Part shown: positions 36,944-47,118 of the stretch, piece by piece
Layout of the letters: every line of letters begins with the position of its first letter
How positions within the stretch are numbered: the stretch's first letter is position 1
Origin: Persicobacter diffluens
GTDB lineage: Bacteria; Bacteroidota; Bacteroidia; Cytophagales; Cyclobacteriaceae
Assembly: GCF_036244895.1 (NCBI RefSeq)
Contig: NZ_BQKE01000003.1
Location: forward strand, 310,001 to 374,000
Length of the DNA stretch: 64,000 nucleotides
Reading direction: 5' to 3'
Position numbers and translations under genes: made by a program
Notes under the pieces: generated by a model
The model's input: the letters and a program-made list of their open reading frames with translations, nothing else
Databases searched by the model: none
What the model was told of the DNA's origin: nothing

Positions 36944-37536
36944 GGGAGATTTTCAAAGTACCTGGCCTCAATAGAAAGATCCACCTGCTGAATCTGATTC
37001 AGATTGGCCAATACCAATTCCTCCAGACTCATATTTGTGTTCACAACGGAGGGCATGGGAAATGCTCTTACCCTGGCAAAAAGATCTCCATCAGTATAGG
37101 TAAGCTCCTCAAATACAATGGTGTATATTAGCGGATTTTCTACATTCATCCGAACAATGCGGTTCAATTCATCTACCGTATACGTACCCAATTCCCGGAT
37201 TTCCCCACTGGTACATACCAGGGCGAGGGATTTGTCCTCTCGAAAATGGAGATAGGTATTTTCACGCTCACAAGGCGCTAACATCATCACAAAAGAATGA
37301 TCAAAATAGTCCGTCGCTTGTTCCCCGACCTCTAATGTCCTATCCCGCCCGTTTACATTAATGGTAAATGCTGAAAGGGCCGTGGCCTGTTCAAATCGAT
37401 AATAGCCTGCCACTAATTCAAAATCGTCAACTTCTCCAATGTTTACATTTCCATTATCATCGCTTTTACACGAGGCTAGCAGGACGACTAACACCAAAAA
37501 ACCAATAATCAACACTTTATTACTCCGAACGATCAT
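36940..37536 (-). CDS. Lipoprotein, unknown
   Basis: 198 residues. The signal peptide MIVRSNKVLIIGFLVLVVLL ends in lipobox LLASC followed by KSDDNGN, a Bacteroidota surface-export-like acidic stretch. The mature part has the layout of small lipocalin-like or DUF-type lipoproteins (YLHFREDKSLALVCTSGEIRELGTYTVDE), but I cannot name the family. It is divergent from the cysteine desulfidase-type gene. Confidence 0.7.
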   Translation of the reverse strand: MIVRSNKVLIIGFLVLVVLLASCKSDDNGNVNIGEVDDFELVAGYYRFEQATALSAFTINVNGRDRTLEVGEQATDYFDHSFVMMLAPCERENTYLHFREDKSLALVCTSGEIRELGTYTVDELNRIVRMNVENPLIYTIVFEELTYTDGDLFARVRAFPMPSVVNTNMSLEELVLANLNQIQQVDLSIEARYFENLP

Positions 37537-37707
37537 AATTAAACACCTTTGTTTTTTTGCTCATCTTAATAAGGTACATTTGTACTTTGTGGTTCCAAAG
37601 AGCATAGGAATAGGCTATTTTTTTGATAAACAGCTAAAATCTTACAAGTGAACCCCACGCATTTGGGCCTTTTTTTTAAGGCGATTAGATTAAACGTAGA
37701 ACATTAA

Positions 37708-38997
37708 ATGACAAAAATTTCCAACGCTCAGATCATTGACCTGATCAAGCATGATGTTGAATTGGCCTTAGGTTGTACAGAGCCCATTGCCGTAGCCTTA
37801 GCAGTTGTAAAAGCCCGGGAAGTTTTGGGAAGCTTACCGGAAGAGGTGATTTTGAAAGTAAGTGGCAATATGTATAAAAATGCCATGAGTGTCGGAATCC
37901 CTAATACCTCCCATAAAGGCATGTTGATTGCCGCTGCTTTGGGCGTTTTTTCCGGTAAAAGTGAGTATTTGTTGGAAGTGTTGAAGGACGTTACGGATGA
38001 AACGATTATCAAAGCCCAGGACTATGTCAATGCCAATAAGGTAAAGGTAGAGGTCATAGAAGGAGTAGATAACCTGTACGTTGAGGCGGTTTTATTTTTT
38101 GAAGGTCAGGAAGCCAATGCTGTTATCGAGCACCGTCACACGGAGTTCCGTTCCTATTCTAAAAATGGGGAAATGATGTTTGAGCAACCCAAGGTAGACG
38201 CTGCACATATATTAGCAGATGGCTCCGTGGATGGCTTAACCATTGCCAGAATTGTGGAAATGGGAAAAACAGCCAGCTTTGAAGAGATCCAGTTTATTCT
38301 AGATACGGTAAAATACAACACCAAAGTCTCGGAAGAAGGCCTGGCCAACAATTATGGCCTTCAGGTTGGAAAAAGGATGCTGACTAACTTTGAAAAACAA
38401 GGTTTAAAGGCCGATTTTGCCACCCGTGCAGCTGCCCGCGCAGCCGCTGGTTCAGACGCCCGAATGGCGGGTTGTGGTCTTCCGGTTATGACCAACTCCG
38501 GCTCCGGTAATCAAGGTATTACGGTCACCCTTCCGGTAGTTGAAATGGCCGAAAATTTAGGCAGTACCACTGAAGAATTAGCCAGAGCATTGATTATCGC
38601 TCATTGTATTCCGATCCATATAAAGAAACGTATTGGGCCGCTATCTGCCCTTTGTGGTATTCTTCCGGCATCTATTGGTGCCGGTGCCGGAGTGGCCTAC
38701 CTTCAGAATGGCGACTATACTGCCATTGAAAATGTAGTGAAATATATGGTAGGCAACCTCTCCGGGATGATATGCGATGGTGCGAAACCCTCTTGCGCAC
38801 TTAAAATCAGCTCCTCCATTCATTCAGCTATGCATGCAGCAGATTTCGCTTTAGATAATGCCGTGGTTCCCTTTGCTGATGGTATTGTACATGAAGATGT
38901 GGAAATTACGATCAAGAATTTAGCACAACTTGGGGTCAAAGGATTAGAAAAAGTGGATCCGATGATGCTGGAAGTTTTAAATGATAAATGCGACTAA
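37708..38997 (+). CDS. cyuA: L-cysteine desulfidase / UPF0597 (CyuA, YhaM) family enzyme
   Basis: 429 residues. The family includes CdsB/CyuA, which splits L-cysteine into pyruvate, ammonia and sulfide using a [4Fe-4S] cluster, and relates to iron-sulfur serine dehydratase alpha chains. Visible: ALGCTEPIAVALA (residues ~20-32), ARMAGCGLPVMTNSGSGNQG, and GMICDGAKPSCALKISSS. The cysteines in these three motifs are the likely cluster ligands. Serine as substrate cannot be excluded. A terminator follows directly. Confidence 0.9.
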   Translation: MTKISNAQIIDLIKHDVELALGCTEPIAVALAVVKAREVLGSLPEEVILKVSGNMYKNAMSVGIPNTSHKGMLIAAALGVFSGKSEYLLEVLKDVTDETIIKAQDYVNANKVKVEVIEGVDNLYVEAVLFFEGQEANAVIEHRHTEFRSYSKNGEMMFEQPKVDAAHILADGSVDGLTIARIVEMGKTASFEEIQFILDTVKYNTKVSEEGLANNYGLQVGKRMLTNFEKQGLKADFATRAAARAAAGSDARMAGCGLPVMTNSGSGNQGITVTLPVVEMAENLGSTTEELARALIIAHCIPIHIKKRIGPLSALCGILPASIGAGAGVAYLQNGDYTAIENVVKYMVGNLSGMICDGAKPSCALKISSSIHSAMHAADFALDNAVVPFADGIVHEDVEITIKNLAQLGVKGLEKVDPMMLEVLNDKCD

Positions 38998-39017
38998 GTT
39001 GCAAAAAATTCAAGTTT

Positions 39018-39039
39018 AAGGGGACGCTTGTCCCCTTTT
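39018..39039 (+). terminator. Terminator after cyuA
   Basis: AAGGGGAC and GTCCCCTT form an 8-bp stem with a 4-base loop, then TTCTTTT. Confidence 0.8.
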
Positions 39040-39147
39040 CTTTTGGCTGATGTTCAATTTTCCTTATTTTTGCAACTTGTACCGTTTAGAAGCATTTTAC
39101 ATCGACGCTATACTTAATTATTGTCGAATCGAATTTGATCCCATTTA

Positions 39148-39930
39148 ATGTTCTTATTTAAATTTTTATTCGCACTTATTCACGCACCACTACAATTGGT
39201 AGATGGTCAAATGCCTGATGAAGGCCCCGTTTATACAGAAACTAACCTGAATGACTTCATCGTGGAACCGATGAACACCATTACCGCTATTATTTTTGTT
39301 GGTATTGCGATCTATTGGTTGATGAAGGTAGGAGGAGATTTCAAGCGTTATGCATTCATGACCGTCATTACGGTACTCTTGCTCATCGGTGGCGTTGGTG
39401 GAACGCTATACCATGCTTTCCGCTCTTCCTGGTATTATATGATGATGGATTACCTTCCGATTTTAATTATCGGCTTCTTCGGAGCGATGTATCTGATGTA
39501 CAAGCTGTTTAACAGCTGGAAAATTCCACTAGCCATTGGTTTTATAGTTTCATTGATTGAAATATATGTGAACAATTTCATCGCTGATCCGCTTTCTACC
39601 AATTTGTCTTACTTGACCATGGCAACGCTGGTGCTATTGCCTTTGATTGTCTTCTTAAGAAGAACCCACTTTTACCATGGGAGAATGGTGTTGTACGGAT
39701 TACTTTGCTTCATTGGTGCCATTAGTATGCGCTTTTTGGATCCAAACCCTGAGCGTTATTTTGAGCCTGTAGGACTACACTTTATGTGGCATACTTTCGG
39801 GGCCGGCGCCTGCTTTTTCCTTTTCCGTTACTTCTTCAAAATTGCTGATATAGAATTAGAGGAGGGGAAACAATGGGAGAAATGGAAGAAAATCTCTGAG
39901 CGCTTTCAGAAACAACATAAAGCGAACTAA
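39148..39930 (+). CDS. CREST-superfamily (alkaline ceramidase-like) membrane protein
   Basis: 260 residues with about seven hydrophobic helices. The metal-hydrolase pattern of the CREST superfamily (alkaline ceramidases, PAQR receptors, Per1) is visible: GGTLYHAFRSS in helix 2-3, YMMMDYLPI, and near the C-terminus GLHFMWHTFGAGA (H-x3-H). The N-terminal PVYTETNLNDFIVEPMNT resembles the ceramidase-type lead-in. Substrate unknown; amide hydrolysis of a membrane lipid is the family-based guess. Monocistronic, with its own terminator. Confidence 0.78.
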   Translation: MFLFKFLFALIHAPLQLVDGQMPDEGPVYTETNLNDFIVEPMNTITAIIFVGIAIYWLMKVGGDFKRYAFMTVITVLLLIGGVGGTLYHAFRSSWYYMMMDYLPILIIGFFGAMYLMYKLFNSWKIPLAIGFIVSLIEIYVNNFIADPLSTNLSYLTMATLVLLPLIVFLRRTHFYHGRMVLYGLLCFIGAISMRFLDPNPERYFEPVGLHFMWHTFGAGACFFLFRYFFKIADIELEEGKQWEKWKKISERFQKQHKAN

Positions 39931-39952
39931 TCAGTAGACCAATAAAATATTT

Positions 39953-39988
39953 AAATGCGATGCTTTCGATAGCGTCGCATTTTTTTTT
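39953..39988 (+). terminator. Terminator after the CREST-type gene
   Basis: AAATGCGATGCT pairs with AGCGTCGCATTT, then eight T. Confidence 0.85.
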
Positions 39989-40140
39989 GCTGAAAAATCG
40001 GGGCAATAAGCCAAAAGCTTTTGGTAGTCAAAATTTCAGAGGTAGGCTAAATTAGTCGGAATAATTCACCGAGCGCTTTAGTGAATTAGGCTAAACCATT
40101 TCATGTCAGGTCATGGATATTAATTTCCCTAAATTTCTAT

Positions 40141-40270
40141 AATCCCATTTTGGCGGAGCTGGCGTTCTCCTTATTCCTTTGCCTCATTGGCAAAAACTCG
40201 GAATAGAGCAATATTCCCTCATTCCTCCCCCAACAGCGAAACGAGGATTTAAGCCGAATTATTCACCGCC
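40141..40270 (-). repeat. 130-bp dispersed repeat, copy C
   Basis: Minus-strand reading: GGTGAATAATTCGGCTTAAA, CTCGTTTCGCTGTTGGG, GAATGAGGGAATATTGC. It lies 60 bp from copy D in the same orientation. Confidence 0.7.
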
Positions 40271-40324
40271 ATATTTATTAACTGATCTCAATTAATTTCA
40301 GTTCATTGCAATTTAGTTTCTTTG

Positions 40325-40470
40325 ATTTATAATAGCCCAAATTTGGCGGAGCTGACTTTCTCCTTATACCTTTGCATCATTGGCAAAAACTCGAAATAGA
40401 ACAATATTCCCTCATTCCACCCTCAACAGCGAAACGAGGATTTAAGCGTCCTTAATTCGGCTTAAATTGC
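40325..40470 (-). repeat. 130-bp dispersed repeat, copy D
   Basis: Very similar to copy C (GGCAAAAACTCG, TTCCCTCATTCC, CAACAGCGAAACGAGGATTT on the plus strand). The tandem pair suggests local duplication. The rest of the 39989-40546 gap is empty. Confidence 0.7.
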
Positions 40471-40546
40471 CCTATTTCGATTTCGATAAAAATCAATAAT
40501 ACGACACAAAAGGGATTATAGCGACAGAATATGGACTTCATAGCCA

Positions 40547-40575
40547 TAAAAAAAGCACGACCGAGGCCGTGCTTT
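40547..40575 (-). terminator. Terminator of the ROK kinase gene
   Basis: AAAGCACGACCGAGGCCGTGCTTT (AAAGCACG/CGTGCTTT stem) with seven T on the minus-strand side. Confidence 0.8.
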
Positions 40576-40595
40576 ATAATATATCTATTTGAATA

Positions 40596-41561
40596 TTATT
40601 TATTCAACTCATTCCAAACCAATGAAGAAGCACCCAAAACGGCTGCATCAGCACCTGGTAATTCAGAAGGCATTACGCGGATCTTATTTTTAAAGATCTC
40701 CAACATATTTGCTTCCATATACTCTTTAGTAGGCTTCAACAATAAGTCACCTGCATTTGCTAAACCACCAAACAAGATAAATGCTTCAGGACTGGAGAAA
40801 GTAGCGAAGTCCGCAAGGGCTTTACCTAACATCTCCGCCGTGAAACGGAAACATTCGATCGCCAACTCATCCCCTTCAATCGCGTACTTGTAAACCAATT
40901 TAGAAGTCAATTTCTCCTGATTTACCACCTCACGCAGAGCAGAAGGCTTATTAGAAGTACCCAACAACTCATAAGCAGTACGTACCAAACCGGTAGCAGA
41001 GCAATAAGTCTCCAAACAACCCAAACGTCCACAACCACACTCACGGCCATTATCCACTACACGTACGTGGCCCAGCTCACCGGCAAAACCATCATGCCCG
41101 TAAACTAAATCACCATTGATGACAATACCAGAACCTAAACCAGTACCCAAAGTAATCATGATATAGTTACGCATACCTTTGGCGCATCCATAAATAGATT
41201 CTCCCAAAGCGGCCGCATTGGCATCATTGGTTAATTTAATGATTGGGTAAGGGAATTTCTCCGCCAAAAGATCTGTCAGGTGTACTACCCCTTTCCATCT
41301 CAAGTTTGGTGCAAATTCGATTGTACCTTTGTAGTAGTTTCCGTTTGGTGCTCCCAAACCGATGCCTTGAATATCCAATTCAGCGTCTACTGAAGCGATA
41401 ACACGCTCAATTTCAGATGCCAAATCATCAATATATAATTGAATATCAGCGTGACGGTCAGTAGGAATATTTCCTCGGGAAATAACCGTTCCTACTTCGT
41501 CTACAATACCAATGGCGGTGTTGGTACCCCCAATATCAATTCCGATTGCTACCTTTTTCAT
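40596..41561 (-). CDS. ROK-family sugar kinase (glucokinase type)
   Basis: 321 residues, the usual length. It should phosphorylate glucose or a related hexose with ATP. The phosphate-1 motif is GIDIGGTNTAIGIVD, GELGHVRVV supplies substrate contacts, and CGCGRLGCLE is the structural zinc site of ROK proteins. No DNA-binding domain is present, unlike the ROK regulator at 57531. Glucose specificity is presumed from general likeness. Confidence 0.92.
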   Translation of the reverse strand: MKKVAIGIDIGGTNTAIGIVDEVGTVISRGNIPTDRHADIQLYIDDLASEIERVIASVDAELDIQGIGLGAPNGNYYKGTIEFAPNLRWKGVVHLTDLLAEKFPYPIIKLTNDANAAALGESIYGCAKGMRNYIMITLGTGLGSGIVINGDLVYGHDGFAGELGHVRVVDNGRECGCGRLGCLETYCSATGLVRTAYELLGTSNKPSALREVVNQEKLTSKLVYKYAIEGDELAIECFRFTAEMLGKALADFATFSSPEAFILFGGLANAGDLLLKPTKEYMEANMLEIFKNKIRVMPSELPGADAAVLGASSLVWNELNK

Positions 41562-41801
41562 ACCAATATTAAAAAATATCGTTTCTTATTTTTTACAATG
41601 ATTCAAATATACCATCTAATCGAGCGTCTTTTTTATGACCTAGGTGGTTTTTTCCAACAAAAGGAGAATAAATAATTTAAATTTCAATTATTCCCTGAAT
41701 TGCTGGATAAAAAATAGAAATCGCTCAGGAGCGCTTTTCTATTCAGCACCACTTCAAACCCGACGGTCCTGCAATTTATTGATATTATTGAAGAGAAAAC
41801 G

Positions 41802-41838
41802 AAAAAAGCCCTCGGAATTTCACATTCCATGGGCTTTT
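41802..41838 (-). terminator. Terminator of icmF
   Basis: AAAAGCCC ... GGGCTTTT outer stem with inner GGAAT/ATTCC pairing, and a T run on the minus strand 20 bp past the icmF stop. Confidence 0.85.
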
Positions 41839-41857
41839 CTAATTGATTTTTAAAATT

Positions 41858-44800
41858 TTACATATTTCTCCGGTACTGCCCTCCCACCTCGTACAAAGCT
41901 TGAGTAATCTGACCAAGAGAACAAAACTTGACCGTTTCCATTAATGCCTCAAACAAATTGCCGTTCTCCCATGCGCATTTTTTAAGCTTTTCCAAAGCTG
42001 CAGCTGACTGTTCCTGATGAGCAGAATGTAAAGCTTCCAACATTTTTATTTGGTGATTTTTCTCTTCCTCAGTGGCTCTAATAACTTCTCCGGGGGTCTC
42101 AATGGGAGAACCTTCGGAAGACAAAAAAGTATTGACCCCAATCAGCGGAAGACTTCCATCCGCTTTTTGGGATTCATAATACATACTCTCCTCCTGAATT
42201 TTCGACCGCTGATACATGGTTTCCATGGCGCCAAGAACGCCTCCCCTATCGGTTAGCCGATCAAATTCAGCCAGTACTGCCTCTTCCACCAAGTCAGTGA
42301 GGGCTTCTATAATATAGGCCCCTTGCAGCGGATTTTCATTTTTGGCCAGCCCCAACTCCCGATTGATGATCAATTGAATGGCCATGGCCCTGCGGACGGA
42401 CTCCTCGGTAGGCGTTGTAATGGCTTCATCATAAGCATTGGTATGAAGACTATTACAATTATCATAAATGGCATACAGCGCCTGTAAAGTAGTCCTGATG
42501 TCGTTAAAAGCAATATCCTGGGCATGCAGGGATCTGCCCGAGGTCTGAATATGATATTTTAGTTTTTGCGAGCGCTCATTGGCGCCATATTTATATTTCA
42601 TTGCTTTGGCCCAAATGCGGCGGGCCACCCGACCAATCACCGCATACTCAGGGTCCACCCCATTGGAAAAGAAGAACGACAGATTAGGGGCAAAATCATC
42701 GATATGCATACCGCGGGCCAGATAATATTCCACATAAGTAAAACCATTGGCCAGGGTAAAAGCCAGCTGAGAAATAGGATTAGCACCGGCCTCGGCAATA
42801 TGATATCCCGAAACGGATACCGAATAAAAATTACGTATCTGTTGTTCAATAAAATATGACTGCATGTCTCCCATCAGTTTAAGAGAGAAATCAGTGGAAA
42901 AAATACAGGTGTTCTGGGCCTGATCCTCCTTCAAAATATCAGCCTGTACTGTCCCTCTAATCTTCTTGAGGGTTTCGTCCTTAATCTGTCGGTATTGCGC
43001 TGCCGGTAAAACCTCATCCCCTGTCACCCCCAGGAGCAAAGTCCCCAATCCGTCGTTGCCAGCAGGTAAGTCTCCCTGATACGCTGGCCGCTGACGATTT
43101 TGGGAGAAAAATATTCGGTCCATTTTCTGTCGCACTTCCTCCTCCAGCCCATTTTTCCGAATATATTTTTCGCACTCCTGATCAATGGCCGCATTCATGA
43201 AAAAGGCCGTTATAATCGCCGCAGGTCCATTGATCGTCATGGAAACGGAAGTAGTGGGATTAGTCAGCTCAAAACCGGAATACAATTTCTTTGCATCATC
43301 CAAACAACAAACGGAAACACCTGAATTTCCAACTTTCCCATAAATATCCGGACGCGCAGCAGGATCTGATCCATAAAGTGTCACGGAATCAAAAGCGGTA
43401 CTCAAACGCTTGGCTGGCTGCCCCAAACTTACATAATGAAAACGTTTATTGGTACGCTCCGGGCCGCCCTCGCCGGCAAACATCCTCGTGGGGTCCTCCC
43501 CTGCTCTTTTAAAAGGAAAAACGCCAGCCGTAAAAGGAAATGCGCCCGGTAAATTCTCCTGTCGGTACCATTTGTATAAATCATACCATCCCTTTTGTGT
43601 CGGCATGACTACCTTAGGAATCCGCAAGCCTGACAAGCTTAACGTATAATTGTCGACTTTAATCTCCCGTTGTCGCACTTGATAGCGCACCACGCCTTCC
43701 TGGTAAGTCCTTTTTTTGTCGTTCCAGGATTCCAGCCACTCCAAATCCTGAGCATCCATATTTTGTCGCAATTCCAGGATCTTATTCTCCAGTATTAACG
43801 ACACATCAGGTACTATTTCAGCGGAAAGTTGTAAGGACTGTAGCTTTTCAGCGAGCAGAGCATTTTTTTCTGTTTGCGCATTATACTGCCGAATTTCCTC
43901 CGAAATCTCTGATAAATAGCGATTTCTGGACGGCGGAATGATCACCTGCCGCTCCAAATTGGGAACCTCCGGAATGTTGGACGAAAAATCAAAGCCCAAA
44001 GTCGACAGATGATGGACTATTTTGGCATACAACACATTTACACCCGCATCATTAAACTGGGAAGCCATCGTTCCTATGATGGGCAAATCTTCCATTTTAG
44101 TGTCCCACAAATCCCTGTTGCGCATATATTGCTTTCTGATGTCACGCAAAGCATCCTCCGCCCCTCTTTTGTCAAACTTATTCAAGGCCACCATGTCTGC
44201 ATAGTCCAGCATATCAATCTTTTCCAACTGACTGGCAGCGCCATACTCCGGCGTCATCACATACAGCGTCATATCTGCGACATCGACGACCTCACTGCCG
44301 GATTGCCCAATGCCCGAGCTCTCCAACAGAATCAGGTCAAAATCCGCCGCCTTTACCACATTTATGGCATCCCTAATGTGTCCACTTAAAGCCGCATTTT
44401 GCGCACGGGTAGCCATGCTGCGTAAAAACACCTGCGGATGGTGGATGGCATTCATCCTTATTCTGTCGCCCAAAAGTGCGCCTCCTGTTCTGCGTTTGGT
44501 CGGATCTACCGACAATAACGCAATTTGCAAAGCCGGATAGTCCCTGATAAGTCGTCGTACTAATTCATCTGTCACGGATGATTTCCCTGCCCCACCGGTA
44601 CCGGTAATACCCAAAATAGGTATATTTTTATTTTGCGCTATCTTTTTCAAATTTTCGATCGACACATTATGGAGTTCCGGATGATTTTCCACCGCAGAAA
44701 TCGCTTTTGCGACAGAATAGGGATCCTTATGCGACAAATTATGGATTTCGGGGATATGCTTACCGGTATCAAAATCGGCTTGCTGAACCAGGTGATTGAT

Positions 44801-45205
44801 CATTCCCTGCAGGCCCATTGCGCGGCCATCGTCAGGAGAAAATATTTTAGCAATACCATAAAGGTGTAAATCAGCGATTTCCTGGGGAAGAATGGTACCT
44901 CCTCCCCCGCCAAAAATTTTAATATGCCCGGCGCCGCGCTCTTTTAAGAGATCGAACATATATTTAAAAAATTCCATATGCCCTCCCTGATATGACGTAA
45001 TGGCGATGGCCTGAGCATCTTCCTGCAGGGCGCAATTAACGATTTCCTCAACGGAGCGATTATGTCCTAAGTGAATCACCTCTACCCCAGTCTGTTGGAT
45101 GATCCTGCGCATAATATTTATGGCAGCATCATGGCCATCAAAAAGAGAGGCTGCCGTCACTATTCGGATATGATTTTTGGGTTGATATTTTTCAACGGCT
45201 TTCAT
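41858..45205 (-). CDS. icmF: Fused isobutyryl-CoA mutase IcmF
   Basis: 1115 residues in three parts. The N-terminal B12-binding domain has LFDGHDAAINIMRRI, with H25 as cobalt ligand, and FGGGGGTILPQEI. The central MeaB-like GTPase has GITGTGGAGKSS, LLSVDPTKRRTGGALLGDRIRM and ALNKFD. The C-terminal acyl-CoA mutase barrel includes SVSGYHIAEAGANP and LHAQDIAFNDIRTT. IcmF rearranges isobutyryl-CoA and butyryl-CoA, and the fused GTPase acts as its own chaperone. Related substrates such as pivalyl-CoA are possible. It is distinct from the MutAB of this window and monocistronic. Confidence 0.94.
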   Translation of the reverse strand: MKAVEKYQPKNHIRIVTAASLFDGHDAAINIMRRIIQQTGVEVIHLGHNRSVEEIVNCALQEDAQAIAITSYQGGHMEFFKYMFDLLKERGAGHIKIFGGGGGTILPQEIADLHLYGIAKIFSPDDGRAMGLQGMINHLVQQADFDTGKHIPEIHNLSHKDPYSVAKAISAVENHPELHNVSIENLKKIAQNKNIPILGITGTGGAGKSSVTDELVRRLIRDYPALQIALLSVDPTKRRTGGALLGDRIRMNAIHHPQVFLRSMATRAQNAALSGHIRDAINVVKAADFDLILLESSGIGQSGSEVVDVADMTLYVMTPEYGAASQLEKIDMLDYADMVALNKFDKRGAEDALRDIRKQYMRNRDLWDTKMEDLPIIGTMASQFNDAGVNVLYAKIVHHLSTLGFDFSSNIPEVPNLERQVIIPPSRNRYLSEISEEIRQYNAQTEKNALLAEKLQSLQLSAEIVPDVSLILENKILELRQNMDAQDLEWLESWNDKKRTYQEGVVRYQVRQREIKVDNYTLSLSGLRIPKVVMPTQKGWYDLYKWYRQENLPGAFPFTAGVFPFKRAGEDPTRMFAGEGGPERTNKRFHYVSLGQPAKRLSTAFDSVTLYGSDPAARPDIYGKVGNSGVSVCCLDDAKKLYSGFELTNPTTSVSMTINGPAAIITAFFMNAAIDQECEKYIRKNGLEEEVRQKMDRIFFSQNRQRPAYQGDLPAGNDGLGTLLLGVTGDEVLPAAQYRQIKDETLKKIRGTVQADILKEDQAQNTCIFSTDFSLKLMGDMQSYFIEQQIRNFYSVSVSGYHIAEAGANPISQLAFTLANGFTYVEYYLARGMHIDDFAPNLSFFFSNGVDPEYAVIGRVARRIWAKAMKYKYGANERSQKLKYHIQTSGRSLHAQDIAFNDIRTTLQALYAIYDNCNSLHTNAYDEAITTPTEESVRRAMAIQLIINRELGLAKNENPLQGAYIIEALTDLVEEAVLAEFDRLTDRGGVLGAMETMYQRSKIQEESMYYESQKADGSLPLIGVNTFLSSEGSPIETPGEVIRATEEEKNHQIKMLEALHSAHQEQSAAALEKLKKCAWENGNLFEALMETVKFCSLGQITQALYEVGGQYRRNM

Positions 45206-45412
45206 TTGGGTGCTGTGTTTGTTGTTGGTTCTCTATTTAAATTCTACATTTTAATTGAGAGATCCCAAATTTCCTGTAGATTTCACCAAAGCTTACAAGG
45301 CCTTGGAGGAAAAATTGCAAACGATTTAGCAATATAAACACGACAAATTAGGGAGCATTAGGAGGCACTGATCAGAAATGATTAACTTCATCTTATCAAA
45401 ACCCAGAAAACT

Positions 45413-46324
45413 ATGAATAATACCAAAATAACCCTTTCTAAAGAGGGTCCGAAAATATCCCGTATTGTCGCCGGAACAATGAAATGGGGACAATGGGGAG
45501 CTCAATTTAGCAAGGCTCAATATCAGGAAATGATCGAAGCCTGCCTGCAGGGAGGGATTTCCACTTTTGACCATGCTGATATCTATGGTCATTTCACTAC
45601 AGAAGCAGAATTTGGCGCAGTGCTTAAGGGGCAATCTTCATTACGACAGAATATGGAGCTAGTGACCAAATGCGGAATCTGCCTTCCTTCGGACAACCGG
45701 CCTGCCTTTGATATCAAATATTATGATTACAGCCAAAATTATATCCTCCAGTCGGTAGAACAATCGTTAAAAAATCTACATACTGACTATATCGATTTAT
45801 TACTTTTCCACCGCCCAAGCCCATTGATGGATATTAAGGAAATGGCTGAAGCAATGGAAAAGCTAAAGCAATCCGGAAAAGTCAGGTATTTTGGAGTATC
45901 TAATTTCCTTCCACATCAATTTGAATTACTCCGTAGCATCAGCCCTTTGGTGACAAATCAGGTAGAGGCAAGTCTGATGCATCGCCGTCCCTATCTTGAC
46001 GGTACTTTCGATCAGGCCCAGCAACACGGCTTTGCTCCTATGATTTGGTCTCCTCTTGGGGGTGGTGCTTTATTCACTGCGGAGGGAAAAGCGCAAAATC
46101 AGGCGATTTTGGAAGTTGCCCACACGCTAATGGAGAAATACGAGCTGGCTTTAGATGAATTATTGTTGGTCTGGTTGATGCAACACCCTTCAAAACCGGT
46201 ACCGGTTCTGGGAACCTCCAAGGCGGAACGTATGGTAAAAGCCCTGAAAGTGATTCACCATCAATTAAGCACAGAGGACTGGTTCAAACTCTGGACTGCT
46301 GCTACTGGTGAAGAAGTACCGTAA
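45413..46324 (+). CDS. Aldo/keto reductase, YdhF type
   Basis: 303 residues of the (alpha/beta)8 NAD(P)H-dependent reductase fold. Catalytic residues: D53-Y58 in FDHADIYG, K85 in LVTKCGI, and the H at LLFHRPSPL. The C-terminal VLGTSKAERM forms the cofactor-binding loop. Likeness to E. coli YdhF is clear; substrate unknown. Divergent from icmF across 207 bp. Confidence 0.9.
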   Translation: MNNTKITLSKEGPKISRIVAGTMKWGQWGAQFSKAQYQEMIEACLQGGISTFDHADIYGHFTTEAEFGAVLKGQSSLRQNMELVTKCGICLPSDNRPAFDIKYYDYSQNYILQSVEQSLKNLHTDYIDLLLFHRPSPLMDIKEMAEAMEKLKQSGKVRYFGVSNFLPHQFELLRSISPLVTNQVEASLMHRRPYLDGTFDQAQQHGFAPMIWSPLGGGALFTAEGKAQNQAILEVAHTLMEKYELALDELLLVWLMQHPSKPVPVLGTSKAERMVKALKVIHHQLSTEDWFKLWTAATGEEVP

Positions 46325-46415
46325 GCCAATATGATCATTTCGGAAAGGTAAGATTATAGGATAGGGCAATCCCCCCTAAACGCTTTTTACCAAAACGATT
46401 GATGAAGCTGATTAG

Positions 46416-46563
46416 GAGCGTGTTTAAAAGCGAAAATTTGATGTATTGCAGAAGCGATGCCTGATTATTTTGAGAGAATAGTAACCCTATTGTTGAGAAA
46501 TTATCCAAAATCGTTTCCTATAATTCGAATTTGAAGCCGGATGGAGAACTTTTAAACATGCTC
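46416..46563 (+). repeat. MITE-like element, copy 2
   Basis: 148 bp with terminal inverted repeats GAGCGTGTTTAAAAG at the left and CTTTTAAACATGCTC at the right (one mismatch). The interior matches 27192-27353 and the inverted copy at 52495-52654. This is the best-preserved end structure of the family. Confidence 0.8.
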
Positions 46564-46597
46564 TTAAATTTTCGTATAATGACAAGCAGAAAAATGC

Positions 46598-46735
46598 CGT
46601 AACCCGGATTATTTGTGCTTAAATCCTCATTTAGATGCACGACGGAAAAAATGAAGGAATAGGCCCCTATTTCAAGTTTTGTCCAACGAAGCAGAGGAAT
46701 GAGGAGAAAGCAAGCTTACCCAAATTTGGACTATT
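46598..46735 (+). repeat. 130-bp dispersed repeat, copy E
   Basis: GTAACCCGGATTATTTGTGC, TTAAATCCTCATTTAG, AAAATGAAGGAATAGG, CCAACGAAGCAGAGGAATG and AGCAAGCTTACCCAAATTTG occur in the order of the reference copy. Confidence 0.75.
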
Positions 46736-46807
46736 GACACCCAAAGAAAAATACCTGGGAAAGACTGAAATTAAAACTCTTGAGTTGGATCAATGAATTT
46801 GGCAGTG

Positions 46808-46893
46808 AATAATTCGGGTTAATTTTTCCTGTTTCAAGTTTTTCCGAAGGCAGCAGATGAATGAGGAGGAAGCAATCCTAGCCCAATTTGGAA
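46808..46893 (+). repeat. 130-bp dispersed repeat, partial copy F
   Basis: TTTCAAGTTTTTCCGAAGGC, GCAGATGAATGAGGAGGAAG and CCCAATTTGG correspond to the right half of the family. No gene is seen in the rest of 46325-47118. Confidence 0.65.
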
Positions 46894-47118
46894 AAATGAG
46901 AAAATCAGCAAAAATAAGCCTAACACTCTGCTATCGGATTCTTTGTGATAGCCTAAATCATCTAGCGGTAAATATTTCCGCTTAATGCCGACTATGGGAC
47001 CAATGTATGCCAAAAGCCCTTATTAAAAGCCAAAAAATGGTGAATTCATTACAGAAGTACTATTTATTCAAACAAAATGGCTAAATTCCTAATATTAAGG
47101 ATATTAAAGCCATTTTGT